From Myxococcales bacterium (GTDB lineage Bacteria; Myxococcota_A; Polyangia; Polyangiales; Houyiibacteriaceae): 64,000 nucleotides of DNA. Both the position numbers and the translations under genes were made by a program. Positions within the stretch are counted from its first letter, which is position 1. Every line of letters begins with the position of its first letter. Positions 27,040 to 34,232 of this stretch are shown in pieces. The stretch covers positions 1 to 64,000 of the forward strand of contig JAOTVB010000015.1 in NCBI GenBank assembly GCA_029863605.1, in the 5' to 3' direction. The notes under the pieces were generated by a model that saw nothing but the letters and a program-made list of their open reading frames with translations, was not told the origin of the DNA and ran no database searches.

Positions 27040-27304
27040 ATGCCGGCGTCGATCACCACAGAGCTCGTTTGGGCGGAAATCGAAAAGCAACTCTTCGCGG
27101 TGCTTTCGTACGTGACCCCCAAGAGCGATCCCGGAGGTCGTCCAAGCGCTCATGCGCGGAATGGTCGAAGACCCCAAGCTGGTCGCCGAGACGTGCGTCA
27201 TCGAGGTCGAGCCAACCGGCCACTTCGTGACCTATGGGGTCGGAGTGCCGCTTCTCGCGATGCGTGATTCAAAGAAGGCACGCGGCCGCGTCTCGGTCGT
27301 TTGA
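27040..27304 (+). pseudogene. PPOX-fold flavin protein with internal deletion
   Basis: The first frame begins 'MPASITTELVWAEIEKQLFA', the typical start of a pyridoxamine-phosphate-oxidase-fold protein. After about 27117 the frame changes, and the C-terminus appears: 'IPEVVQALMRGMVEDPKLVA' then 'ETCVIEVEPTGHFVTYGVGV' and 'PLLAMRDSKKARGRVSVV' with the stop at 27302-27304. About 70 central residues with the flavin site are missing. Start and end lie in different frames, so this is a deletion pseudogene. Confidence 0.6.
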
Positions 27305-27395
27305 GCAGTGCTCCACGCTCGAACCGTCACGGCGTCAGCGCCGACGAGAGATGTTTCAAAGCTGGGACTTCAGTGGCATCATTTGGCACCACGTC

Positions 27396-28172
27396 ATGCT
27401 CACCCTGTACGACAACCCCTTTAGCCCGTTCGCTCGAAAGGTGCGGATGGTGCTTCGCTTCAAGGGATTGGAGTTTGAATCTATCGACGCCTTGGCTCTC
27501 AGCGAGCATGACAGGCTAGTCCAAGTGAATCCGCGCGCGGAGGTTCCGGTCCTCGTCGACAGAGGCGTCACGGTCACCGATTCGACCGATATCGTCTACT
27601 ACCTGGAGGACCGATTCCCGACGCCCGCAGTCTTTCCTGTGGAGCCCGAGCTCCGGGCCAAAGCGCGACGATGGCAACGAGTTGCAGACACGCTTCTCGA
27701 CGCGATCATCCACGACATCTCGATCTGGACCTGGCCCACGCACGAACGGCCAGACGAGCTTCCTGAAGGGTTGCTCCAGGCGGGGCGTGAGGACCTGCGC
27801 AGGGTACTCACCCAGGTCGAGGATTCGCTCGATGCCGGGGCTTTCGTGTGCGGAGATCTATCGATCGCAGATTTCGCACTGTTCCCTCACATCTCAGCGC
27901 TCAAGCCACTTGGGATTCTGCTCGAACAAACCACCCACCCGAGGCTACTTCACTGGAATCGGGAGATGCGCTCACAGGCACCTGTGCAGAAAGATCTCGA
28001 CTACGTGAAACACAGCGCGTTCGAGAAATTCGTGTCCGGCGAGTCCCCCTACGAACGCGAGAAAATCGTGTGGCGAGGCGATCGAATCGAGTGGCTTCTC
28101 GCTCACGGCTTTCATGAGTGGCTTCTTGCGGAGCTCGAGGCTGGCCGTGCGGTCGTTCCTCGCTCGGTCTAG
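27396..28172 (+). CDS. Glutathione S-transferase family protein
   Basis: The frame is open from 27234, but ATG 27396 begins the thioredoxin-like domain directly: 'MLTLYDNPFSPFARKVRMVL' with the N-terminal active-site loop, 'VNPRAEVPVLVDRGVTVTDS' containing the cis-Pro (V-P) and the glutathione-binding 'DS', then the helical domain with 'FVCGDLSIADFALFPHISAL' (the N-capping box). The 258-residue product is slightly longer than usual because of a C-terminal extension 'WRGDRIEWLLAHGFHEWLLA'. It conjugates glutathione to electrophiles or reduces peroxides; the substrate is unknown. Confidence 0.85.
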   Translation: MLTLYDNPFSPFARKVRMVLRFKGLEFESIDALALSEHDRLVQVNPRAEVPVLVDRGVTVTDSTDIVYYLEDRFPTPAVFPVEPELRAKARRWQRVADTLLDAIIHDISIWTWPTHERPDELPEGLLQAGREDLRRVLTQVEDSLDAGAFVCGDLSIADFALFPHISALKPLGILLEQTTHPRLLHWNREMRSQAPVQKDLDYVKHSAFEKFVSGESPYEREKIVWRGDRIEWLLAHGFHEWLLAELEAGRAVVPRSV

Positions 28173-28283
28173 CGACTATCGTCGCACGGGACTAGTTCTC
28201 GATGATCTCGCTGATCAGCGAGCTCCCGCTGGAGTCTTGGAACAGGTCGAAGTAGGCTATGGAAGCTCGGATTCAAGGGAACG

Positions 28284-28475
28284 AACCGCTTCGGCATGGA
28301 CTTCGTCGTGAAATTCGGTCCCCTGGGGTGGCTCATGGGCAACTTCATGATGAAGCCAATGATGAAGCGAATTACCAAAGACGTCATGAAGGGTCTGGCG
28401 TATTACGTGGTAACGGGAAACACGGTGGGTTCAAAGCTTCCCTCGGATGCCGATCTGGCTCCTGCCCTGGCTTGA
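28284..28475 (+). pseudogene. SRPBCC-family C-terminal remnant
   Basis: The frame reads 'VVKFGPLGWLMGNFMMKPMM' and 'KRITKDVMKGLAYYVVTGNT' to a stop at 28473-28475. This resembles the last helix of SRPBCC/cyclase proteins (P.g.lg.lm...m.p.m.k......glk.yvetG). The N-terminal two thirds are absent. It overlaps the upstream open frame of the intact SRPBCC gene that follows, so a new gene may have landed next to it. Confidence 0.4.
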
Positions 28476-28488
28476 CCCCCTCGCGCAA

Positions 28489-29121
28489 ATGCCAGCTCCT
28501 GAGTCCATACAAATCAACTACGAGATGGAGGTTCGTGCACCCGTCGAGGCGGTGTTCCGGCTTTGCTGTCCCGTCGAGGAGTACAAGTGGATTCCGGGGT
28601 GGAAGTGCGATCTAGTGCACTGCCCGAATGAACGCGTCGAGCAGGGCACGGTGTTTGACGAGTACGCCTCGGCGCCCTTTCTGGTGGGCAAAGCCTGGGC
28701 GAAAACGACCTGGACTGCGGTACTCCACGAGCCCGAGCAACACCGGGTCCATTTCGAGCTCAAAAACGCGGCCTGCAACTCCTTGTACAAAATCGAGCTG
28801 ATCGACAACGGGTCCAATCAGACCCTGGCTCAACTCGACTTCCGATACTCCGCAATCACCCCGTTGGGACTGAAAGTCATTCGCAATCGCGGCGAAGCCA
28901 AGATCGAGCTAATGCTGCAGATCCTAATCATGCAGCTACGGCACTACTGCGAACGTGGCGAAGTGGCTTCCTCCGGTCGTATCGCACGACTGATCGCGAA
29001 CAGCGACGCACTGGACACCGCCGACCGGATCAGATTGTTTCTGAACAGGCTTGCAATGGCACGCAAACGGGACTCGTTCAGGCAGCGTTACATGAAGGAA
29101 CTAGCAGCAGGCCTTCGATGA
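28489..29121 (+). CDS. SRPBCC-family protein, paralogue of the 9231-9851 product
   Basis: ATG 28489 is preferred over ATG 28447 because the latter overlaps the remnant's frame and adds unlike residues. The 210-residue product begins 'IQINYEMEVRAPVEAVFRLC' and then 'CPVEEYKWIPGWKCDLVHCP', matching the helix-grip start and the CCPV-E--W--GW-C core of the protein at 9231-9851. The C-terminal region 'LQILIMQLRHYCERGEVASS' also aligns with it. It is a small ligand-binding or cyclase-like protein of unknown substrate, with no regulator beside it here. Confidence 0.72.
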   Translation: MPAPESIQINYEMEVRAPVEAVFRLCCPVEEYKWIPGWKCDLVHCPNERVEQGTVFDEYASAPFLVGKAWAKTTWTAVLHEPEQHRVHFELKNAACNSLYKIELIDNGSNQTLAQLDFRYSAITPLGLKVIRNRGEAKIELMLQILIMQLRHYCERGEVASSGRIARLIANSDALDTADRIRLFLNRLAMARKRDSFRQRYMKELAAGLR

Positions 29122-29161
29122 TCGGAGAGGTTCATATGGATGTCGCTGTTGGGAACGAGTA

Positions 29162-30151
29162 ATGACGTACTTGGGGGCGCTCACTGGACTGCTAGTCGGC
29201 ACTGGTTATGGATACATCTCTCAGCGAGGCGCCTTTTGCATGAACTCGGGGTTTCGCGCGGCGATCACCGACCGGAACACGACCAAGGTCAAGGCCTATG
29301 TCCTTGCGATTGCGTTGCAAATGCTCATCGTTCCATTGGTCTTCGCGGTCGGGCTGTCGAGGCCGACCTATCCAGCGATGTTTCCGATAGGAGCAGTCGT
29401 GGGCGGCCTCGTTTTTGGAGCATCGATGCGATGGGCGGGCGGTTGTGCCGCAGGTGTTTGGTACAAGGTGGGGTCTGGAAGCCTGGGTGCCCTGGTGGCG
29501 GTGTTGGGTATGGCGCTTGGGGCTGCGGCCCTCGAGGTTGGTCCGCTCGTTGGTTTTCGAACCGCCGTTCAGTCGGCGGGGCCTGCTGTTAGCAATGCGC
29601 CCCTGGAAACTCTGTGGGCGTGGGCCCCGGTGGCTGGGCTCGTGCTCGTTGCCATGCTGTGGCGCGCCGCTCCCGGTCATGCAGGCGCATGGTCTTGGCG
29701 TCGCACCGGCATTGCCATAGGGCTCGTTGGGATCGTCGCGTGGCCGCTGTCGAGTCTGGCGGCGCGGGACTTCGGCATGGCCGTGGTTCCGGGAACCGTC
29801 AGCCTCCTCGCCGAGCCCGTGAGGCGATTGGTCAGCTGGGACGTGCTGTTCGTTTTGGGCATTCCGCTTGGAGCCTTTGTCGCCGCTCGAGGAACCGGAC
29901 CCATCACGGCCTCGAAGGTTTCTGCCATGAGCGCGAGTAAGCATTTTGCGGGAGGGCTCGGTCTCGGCGTTGGCGCATCGCTGGCCGCGGGCTGCACTGT
30001 CGGGCACGGCCTCACGGGCGTGCCGCTATTGGCGCCCGGTAGCGTGGTCGCGATCGTGTCCATTTTCGCAGGTAGCGCGATCACCTCGCTTTGGGCAGAG
30101 CGGGGCATGAGCCGCGCCCCGGACCAAGGAGAACGTTCCCGGACCCGCTAG
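29162..30151 (+). CDS. YeeE/YedE-family sulfur (thiosulfate) transporter
   Basis: The 329-residue integral membrane protein has the three cysteine motifs of TsuA/YeeE thiosulfate transporters: 'YISQRGAFCMNSGFR' (Cys26), 'MRWAGGCAAGVWYKVGSG' (Cys95) and 'AAGCTVGHGLTG' near the C-terminus. In the family these cysteines line the pore and pass the ion by transient hydrogen bonding. Length and motifs are complete. No TusA, rhodanese or YeeD gene adjoins it, so the electron or sulfur partner is elsewhere. Its last 4 bases overlap the convergent TMEM175 gene. Confidence 0.85.
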   Translation: MTYLGALTGLLVGTGYGYISQRGAFCMNSGFRAAITDRNTTKVKAYVLAIALQMLIVPLVFAVGLSRPTYPAMFPIGAVVGGLVFGASMRWAGGCAAGVWYKVGSGSLGALVAVLGMALGAAALEVGPLVGFRTAVQSAGPAVSNAPLETLWAWAPVAGLVLVAMLWRAAPGHAGAWSWRRTGIAIGLVGIVAWPLSSLAARDFGMAVVPGTVSLLAEPVRRLVSWDVLFVLGIPLGAFVAARGTGPITASKVSAMSASKHFAGGLGLGVGASLAAGCTVGHGLTGVPLLAPGSVVAIVSIFAGSAITSLWAERGMSRAPDQGERSRTR

Positions 30152-30792
30152 TCGCTCTCTGCCTCCTCGGACACGGCGCGCCAACTCTCGTCCACTTTGC
30201 GGTGCGAGACGTACAAGAGCGGAACCATCATGAAGAACAGGGTACCCACCCGCGGGTCGACGAGGCTTACGAGTGCGCCGATGAGACACAGGAGCGGCCC
30301 GAGGGCGATGCGTATGCTCATGCTACGCACGACCGATGGATCGACGTTGGAGGACTTGAATCCGCGGGTCCCGGTCGCATAGCGCCAGATGGCCAGAAGC
30401 AAGAGGCCACAGAGGATCTGCGCTCCGCCGTAGAGCGCGGCGGGAAGCACGTCCGTGGGGTAGTCGACGCGCAGCTCCGTCAGGAACGGTAGCAGTGTGA
30501 GCGGCAGGAGGAACAGGATGTTCAGCCAGATGAAGTACCGGTCGCTGTAGGGGGCGTAGTGCAGGATGACCGTGTGCTGAACCCAATAAGCCGCCACGAG
30601 CCCAAAGCTTCCGATGTAGGGATGCAATTGGCGTTCGAACTCCATCAGGAAGTGACCGGTCTCGCCCGCGCTGAAGTCCATGCTCGGGACATCCAGCCCC
30701 AACACGAGAATCGTGACGACAATCGCCATCACGCCATCGACGAAGGCTTTGAGGCGATCCGTCGAGAGCATGGGTCGCTGGGCTCCGCTCAT
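30148..30792 (-). CDS. TMEM175-family potassium channel-like protein (DUF1211)
   Basis: The 214-residue protein opens with the family's filter helix 'RLKAFVDGVMAIVVTILVLG' (R-x-x-x-F-x-D pattern; here F-V-D rather than the usual F-S-D) and has five further hydrophobic segments, e.g. 'FIWLNILFLLPLTLLPFL' and 'LGPLLCLIGALVSLVDPR'. Bacterial TMEM175 proteins are tetrameric K+ channels. It is convergent with and overlaps the sulfur transporter end. The Ser-to-Val change in the motif is worth noting for selectivity. Confidence 0.82.
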   Translation of the reverse strand: MSGAQRPMLSTDRLKAFVDGVMAIVVTILVLGLDVPSMDFSAGETGHFLMEFERQLHPYIGSFGLVAAYWVQHTVILHYAPYSDRYFIWLNILFLLPLTLLPFLTELRVDYPTDVLPAALYGGAQILCGLLLLAIWRYATGTRGFKSSNVDPSVVRSMSIRIALGPLLCLIGALVSLVDPRVGTLFFMMVPLLYVSHRKVDESWRAVSEEAESD

Positions 30793-30825
30793 GCTTCTAC
30801 CCTTTCTTTGCTCAGCGCGGCCGCG

Positions 30826-33225
30826 CTAGGAATCAGTCAGCCGGATGACCACCTTGTCCAGGTCCCCACTGTACGGATAGTGGTTCTTGACCCGATACTT
30901 GGTGCTCACGGGCGTGCCTGAGTCGATGCCCACATCGAAAGTCTCCGAGAGCGAGAAGGTCGAGATGTGCATTTCGGGCATGTCGACCTCGTCGACTTTC
31001 TTGCCGTTGATGTAGAGCTCGCCCCTCCCACCGGGGATTTTCGCCTTGGCTCCGCCGGTCTCGGTGAAGCTGAACTGAATCTTGACCTCGCCCTTCGGGA
31101 GTTTCGGCGACTCCAAGGTGTAGTAGAGGCCGTTGTAGTAGTTGTAGTCGTAGTAGACCTTGTTGTTCTTGATGAACAAGGTGTAGCCGCCGGTGAACCC
31201 ACCGCAGGCAACGATGACCCCCTCCTCCTTGCCCGTGAGCTCGAGGGTCGTCTCGATGCTATGTGACCGGCCCTTCACGGGCGCGGAGGCCTTCTCGGCG
31301 ATGCGCCTCGCACCGGGGTCGTAGTAGACGAACTCCGTCCGGTCCCCGAACAGCCGGCCCTGCTGCTTGGCGATTCGCTGGATCATGTCGTCGTAAAGCG
31401 GATAGACATTGTTTTCCCATGCGAGCTCGTCCCAGCGCTTCTTGAGCGCTTCGAGCTTCTCGGGATATTCGTCGGCCACATTCACGGCCTCCGAAAAATC
31501 CTCGTCGATGTGATAAAGCTCCCACACGTCGTCTTCGAAAGGCGACACCGAGGTGAGGATCCAAGGCATGCGATTGCCGTGGATCGTCACGGCCTTCCAA
31601 CCGTCTTGATAGATCGCGCGGTTGGCGAAGAGCTCGTAGTACTGCTCGGGACGCTTCGTCGCCGCACCCGCGTCGTCGAACGAGTACGCCATGCTCACGC
31701 CGTCGAGCGGCATCTGCTCGTGGCCATCGAGCACCTTCATGAATGGCGTCCCGGTGACGTCCATGATCGTGGCGCCGATGTCGATGATGTGGTGGTACTG
31801 GTTGCGGATCTCGCCCTTCGCCTTGATTCCCTTCGGCCAATGCACGACGAGCGCATCTTGGACTCCGCCTCGGTGCACGATCTGCTTGAAGTACTGAAAG
31901 GGCGTGTTGCCCGCCAGAGCCCAGCCCGCATGAAAGTGGGGATACGTGTCGGGGCCGCCCCACCCTTCGTAGTGCGCCATGTTCGCGTCGAACGGGGTTT
32001 GTAGCCCATTGAGCACGTAGGTCTCGTTGAAGCTGCCGCTGAGCCCACCTTCGCCGGAGGAACCGTTGTCTGCGGTCACGAAGATGACGGTGTTGTCATA
32101 TTGGCCGGTCCGCTTCAACGCTTTGATCACGCGGCCGATCTGCGCATCCACGTGGTCGAGCATCGCCGCGAACACCTCCATTTGGCGTGCATAGAGCTTC
32201 TGCTCCTCAGGCTTGAGGCTGTCCCACGCCGGTATTTCGGCGGTGCGTTTGGTGAGCTTGGTCCCGGCTGGAATGATGCCCATTTCCAGCTGGCGCTGAT
32301 GGATCTTCACACGCGCCGCATCCCAACCCATGCCGAACTTTCCCTTGTACTTCGCGATGTACTCGGGCGGAGCTTGATGGGGCGAATGCATCGCCACCGG
32401 CGCCCAGAACATCATGAACGGCCTGTCCGGCGCGACCGAAACGTGGGAGGTGATGTTGCGTATGGCCTCGTCGGCCATCGCCTGACTCCAGTGGTAGTTC
32501 TCTTTGCCCTCCCAGTCCTCGACGGGATAGTGGTCGCGCCACACCAGGGAGCGGTAGTTATCCGCATCGGCAGCCATGAACCCGTAGTAGTGATCGAAGC
32601 CCTCACCGCTCGGCCAGCGGTCGAAGGGGCCGACTTCCGAGACCTCATAGAGAGGGGTGTGGTCCCACTTGCCGATCGCGTAGTTGACGAACCCAGCCTG
32701 CTGCAAATGCTTGGCCACCGACTTACCCGACTCCGGCGGGAACGCGTTGTACCCGGGGAAGCCCATCGCGGTCAGGGAGTGCGAACCGAGACCGATGCGG
32801 TGGTGGTTGCGCGCCGCCATGATCGCAGCGCGTGAGGGAGAGCAGAGCGCGGTCGTGTGGAAGTTGTTGTAGCGAAGTCCGTTTTCCGCGAGAGAATCGA
32901 TGGTGGGCGTGTCGATGAGCCCGCCAAAGGAGCCGATATGGCCAAACCCGGTGTCGTCCAACAAGAAGATGATGACGTTGGGGGTCCCGGCCGGCGGCTT
33001 TGGCGTGCTCGGCCACCACTCCTCCGACTCTTCGTATGTCTTGGCGATCTTGCCCTCGAAGCGCTGACCGTACTTTGCCATGTCGTCTTCTTCTTGGACC
33101 GCGGGCGGCGGGACCTCTGCATCCACCTGCGCTGGAGCGGCTTGCTCCGCGCGTGGGGTACAACCCACGAGAGCCAGGGTGGCGAAAGCCATGATCAGAT
33201 CTGCGGTCCTCTTGTGGAGCGTCAT
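30826..33225 (-). CDS. Arylsulfatase lipoprotein
   Basis: The 799-residue sulfatase has a lipoprotein signal ending 'FATLALVGC' (Cys22). The N-terminal domain has the metal-binding 'VIIFLLDDTGFGHIGSFGG' (Asp90, Asp91) and the active-site 'FHTTALCSPSRAAIMAARNH', where Cys128 in C-S-P-S-R would be converted to formylglycine. The later strand 'VIFVTADNGSSGEGGLSG' gives the D-N metal ligands. The C-terminal 150 residues form a beta domain ('KGEVKIQFSFTETGGAKAKI'). It hydrolyses sulfate esters at the cell surface or periplasm. Activity needs an FGE-type maturase, and none that is clearly intact is in the window. Confidence 0.92.
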   Translation of the reverse strand: MTLHKRTADLIMAFATLALVGCTPRAEQAAPAQVDAEVPPPAVQEEDDMAKYGQRFEGKIAKTYEESEEWWPSTPKPPAGTPNVIIFLLDDTGFGHIGSFGGLIDTPTIDSLAENGLRYNNFHTTALCSPSRAAIMAARNHHRIGLGSHSLTAMGFPGYNAFPPESGKSVAKHLQQAGFVNYAIGKWDHTPLYEVSEVGPFDRWPSGEGFDHYYGFMAADADNYRSLVWRDHYPVEDWEGKENYHWSQAMADEAIRNITSHVSVAPDRPFMMFWAPVAMHSPHQAPPEYIAKYKGKFGMGWDAARVKIHQRQLEMGIIPAGTKLTKRTAEIPAWDSLKPEEQKLYARQMEVFAAMLDHVDAQIGRVIKALKRTGQYDNTVIFVTADNGSSGEGGLSGSFNETYVLNGLQTPFDANMAHYEGWGGPDTYPHFHAGWALAGNTPFQYFKQIVHRGGVQDALVVHWPKGIKAKGEIRNQYHHIIDIGATIMDVTGTPFMKVLDGHEQMPLDGVSMAYSFDDAGAATKRPEQYYELFANRAIYQDGWKAVTIHGNRMPWILTSVSPFEDDVWELYHIDEDFSEAVNVADEYPEKLEALKKRWDELAWENNVYPLYDDMIQRIAKQQGRLFGDRTEFVYYDPGARRIAEKASAPVKGRSHSIETTLELTGKEEGVIVACGGFTGGYTLFIKNNKVYYDYNYYNGLYYTLESPKLPKGEVKIQFSFTETGGAKAKIPGGRGELYINGKKVDEVDMPEMHISTFSLSETFDVGIDSGTPVSTKYRVKNHYPYSGDLDKVVIRLTDS

Positions 33226-33271
33226 CGTTTTCTCCTAGCTCGGAAGGTGCGTTGGAAGGGTTCCCACTAAG

Positions 33272-34024
33272 CTATTGCGCGCTAATCTTGTAGTTGCCGC
33301 GATCTGGGTCGTATTCGAGGTTGATGAGACCACGGGCTTCGACGTCTCTCATCAGATCCGGAAAACCGCGGTAGCCGTAGTAGCCCTCGTTGAACCCCGG
33401 GTACACGCGCCGCAGGGTTTGCTTGACCATCGAGCCCCACAAGGTGTCGTAGTCCTGGTCCATCGACTCGACGATCTCCATGAAGCGTTCCACCGCCTCG
33501 TCCTTCTTGGTCTTGGCCTTCTTTGGGGTCGAGACCCGTGTCGTCTTGGGTTTGGCCGCGCGGATGAGGTCATCGTAGTAGATGAACTCATCACAACCGG
33601 CGATCAACAGGTCAGATGTGGACTTCTTGACGCCCACGCCAATGACCCGCTTGTCGTTCTCCTTGAGCTTGGAGACGAGCGGCGAGAAATCGCTGTCCCC
33701 CGAGAGCAACGCAAAAGTGTCGATGTGTTCCTTCGAGTAACAAAGATCGAGAGCGTCGACGACCATGTGGATGTCGGCGCTATTCTTGCCGCTCATCCTG
33801 CTTTGGGGAATATCGACGAGGCCAATCCCTTGGCCGTGAAACTCGCGCACGGCGCTTTGATAGTGACTCCAATCGCAGTACGCCCGCTTGAACACGATCC
33901 GGCCTTTTTCTAGTAGACGCTTCAAGACGAGCTCGATCTGGAAGCGCCCAGATTTCGTGACTTGGGCGCCGATGGCCAGGTTCTCGAAGTCGATGAAGAC
34001 TGCGATCAGGGATTCACTAGGCAT
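33272..34024 (-). CDS. NYN (LabA/DUF88) domain protein with C-terminal OST-HTH/LOTUS-like domain
   Basis: ATG 34024 has GGGAG just upstream and begins right before the domain; the frame is open to 34234 without similarity. The 250-residue product has the PIN-like NYN nuclease fold 'LIAVFIDFENLAIGAQVTKS', 'DWSHYQSAVREFHGQGIGLV', 'NSADIHMVVDALDLCYSKEH' and 'TFALLSGDSDFSPLVSKLKE', with the acidic residues (D-F-E-N, A-D, S-G-D-S-D) of a metal-dependent RNase. The last 80 residues ('DYDTLWGSMVKQTLRRVYPG', 'GFPDLMRDVEARGLINLEY') look like an OST-HTH domain, which binds RNA. It is divergent from glgX. Confidence 0.85.
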   Translation of the reverse strand: MPSESLIAVFIDFENLAIGAQVTKSGRFQIELVLKRLLEKGRIVFKRAYCDWSHYQSAVREFHGQGIGLVDIPQSRMSGKNSADIHMVVDALDLCYSKEHIDTFALLSGDSDFSPLVSKLKENDKRVIGVGVKKSTSDLLIAGCDEFIYYDDLIRAAKPKTTRVSTPKKAKTKKDEAVERFMEIVESMDQDYDTLWGSMVKQTLRRVYPGFNEGYYGYRGFPDLMRDVEARGLINLEYDPDRGNYKISAQ

Positions 34025-34232
34025 GCAAGCTCCCAAAAGGTCAAAGTCGAAGATGGTGAGGGAATGTACGGTCGTACGGCGAATCGACCATTGAAAGCTC
34101 CTCAGCTGGCGGAGACTAGTCGCGTCGCGTTTTGGTTTCAAGGTACAAGGCTCCCTCATGTTGATGCGCTGCCACGGTGCGGCTTTCTTCGTTTGCGAAA
34201 GCACGGCACTATGGGCTGACTCGGAAATCTTC

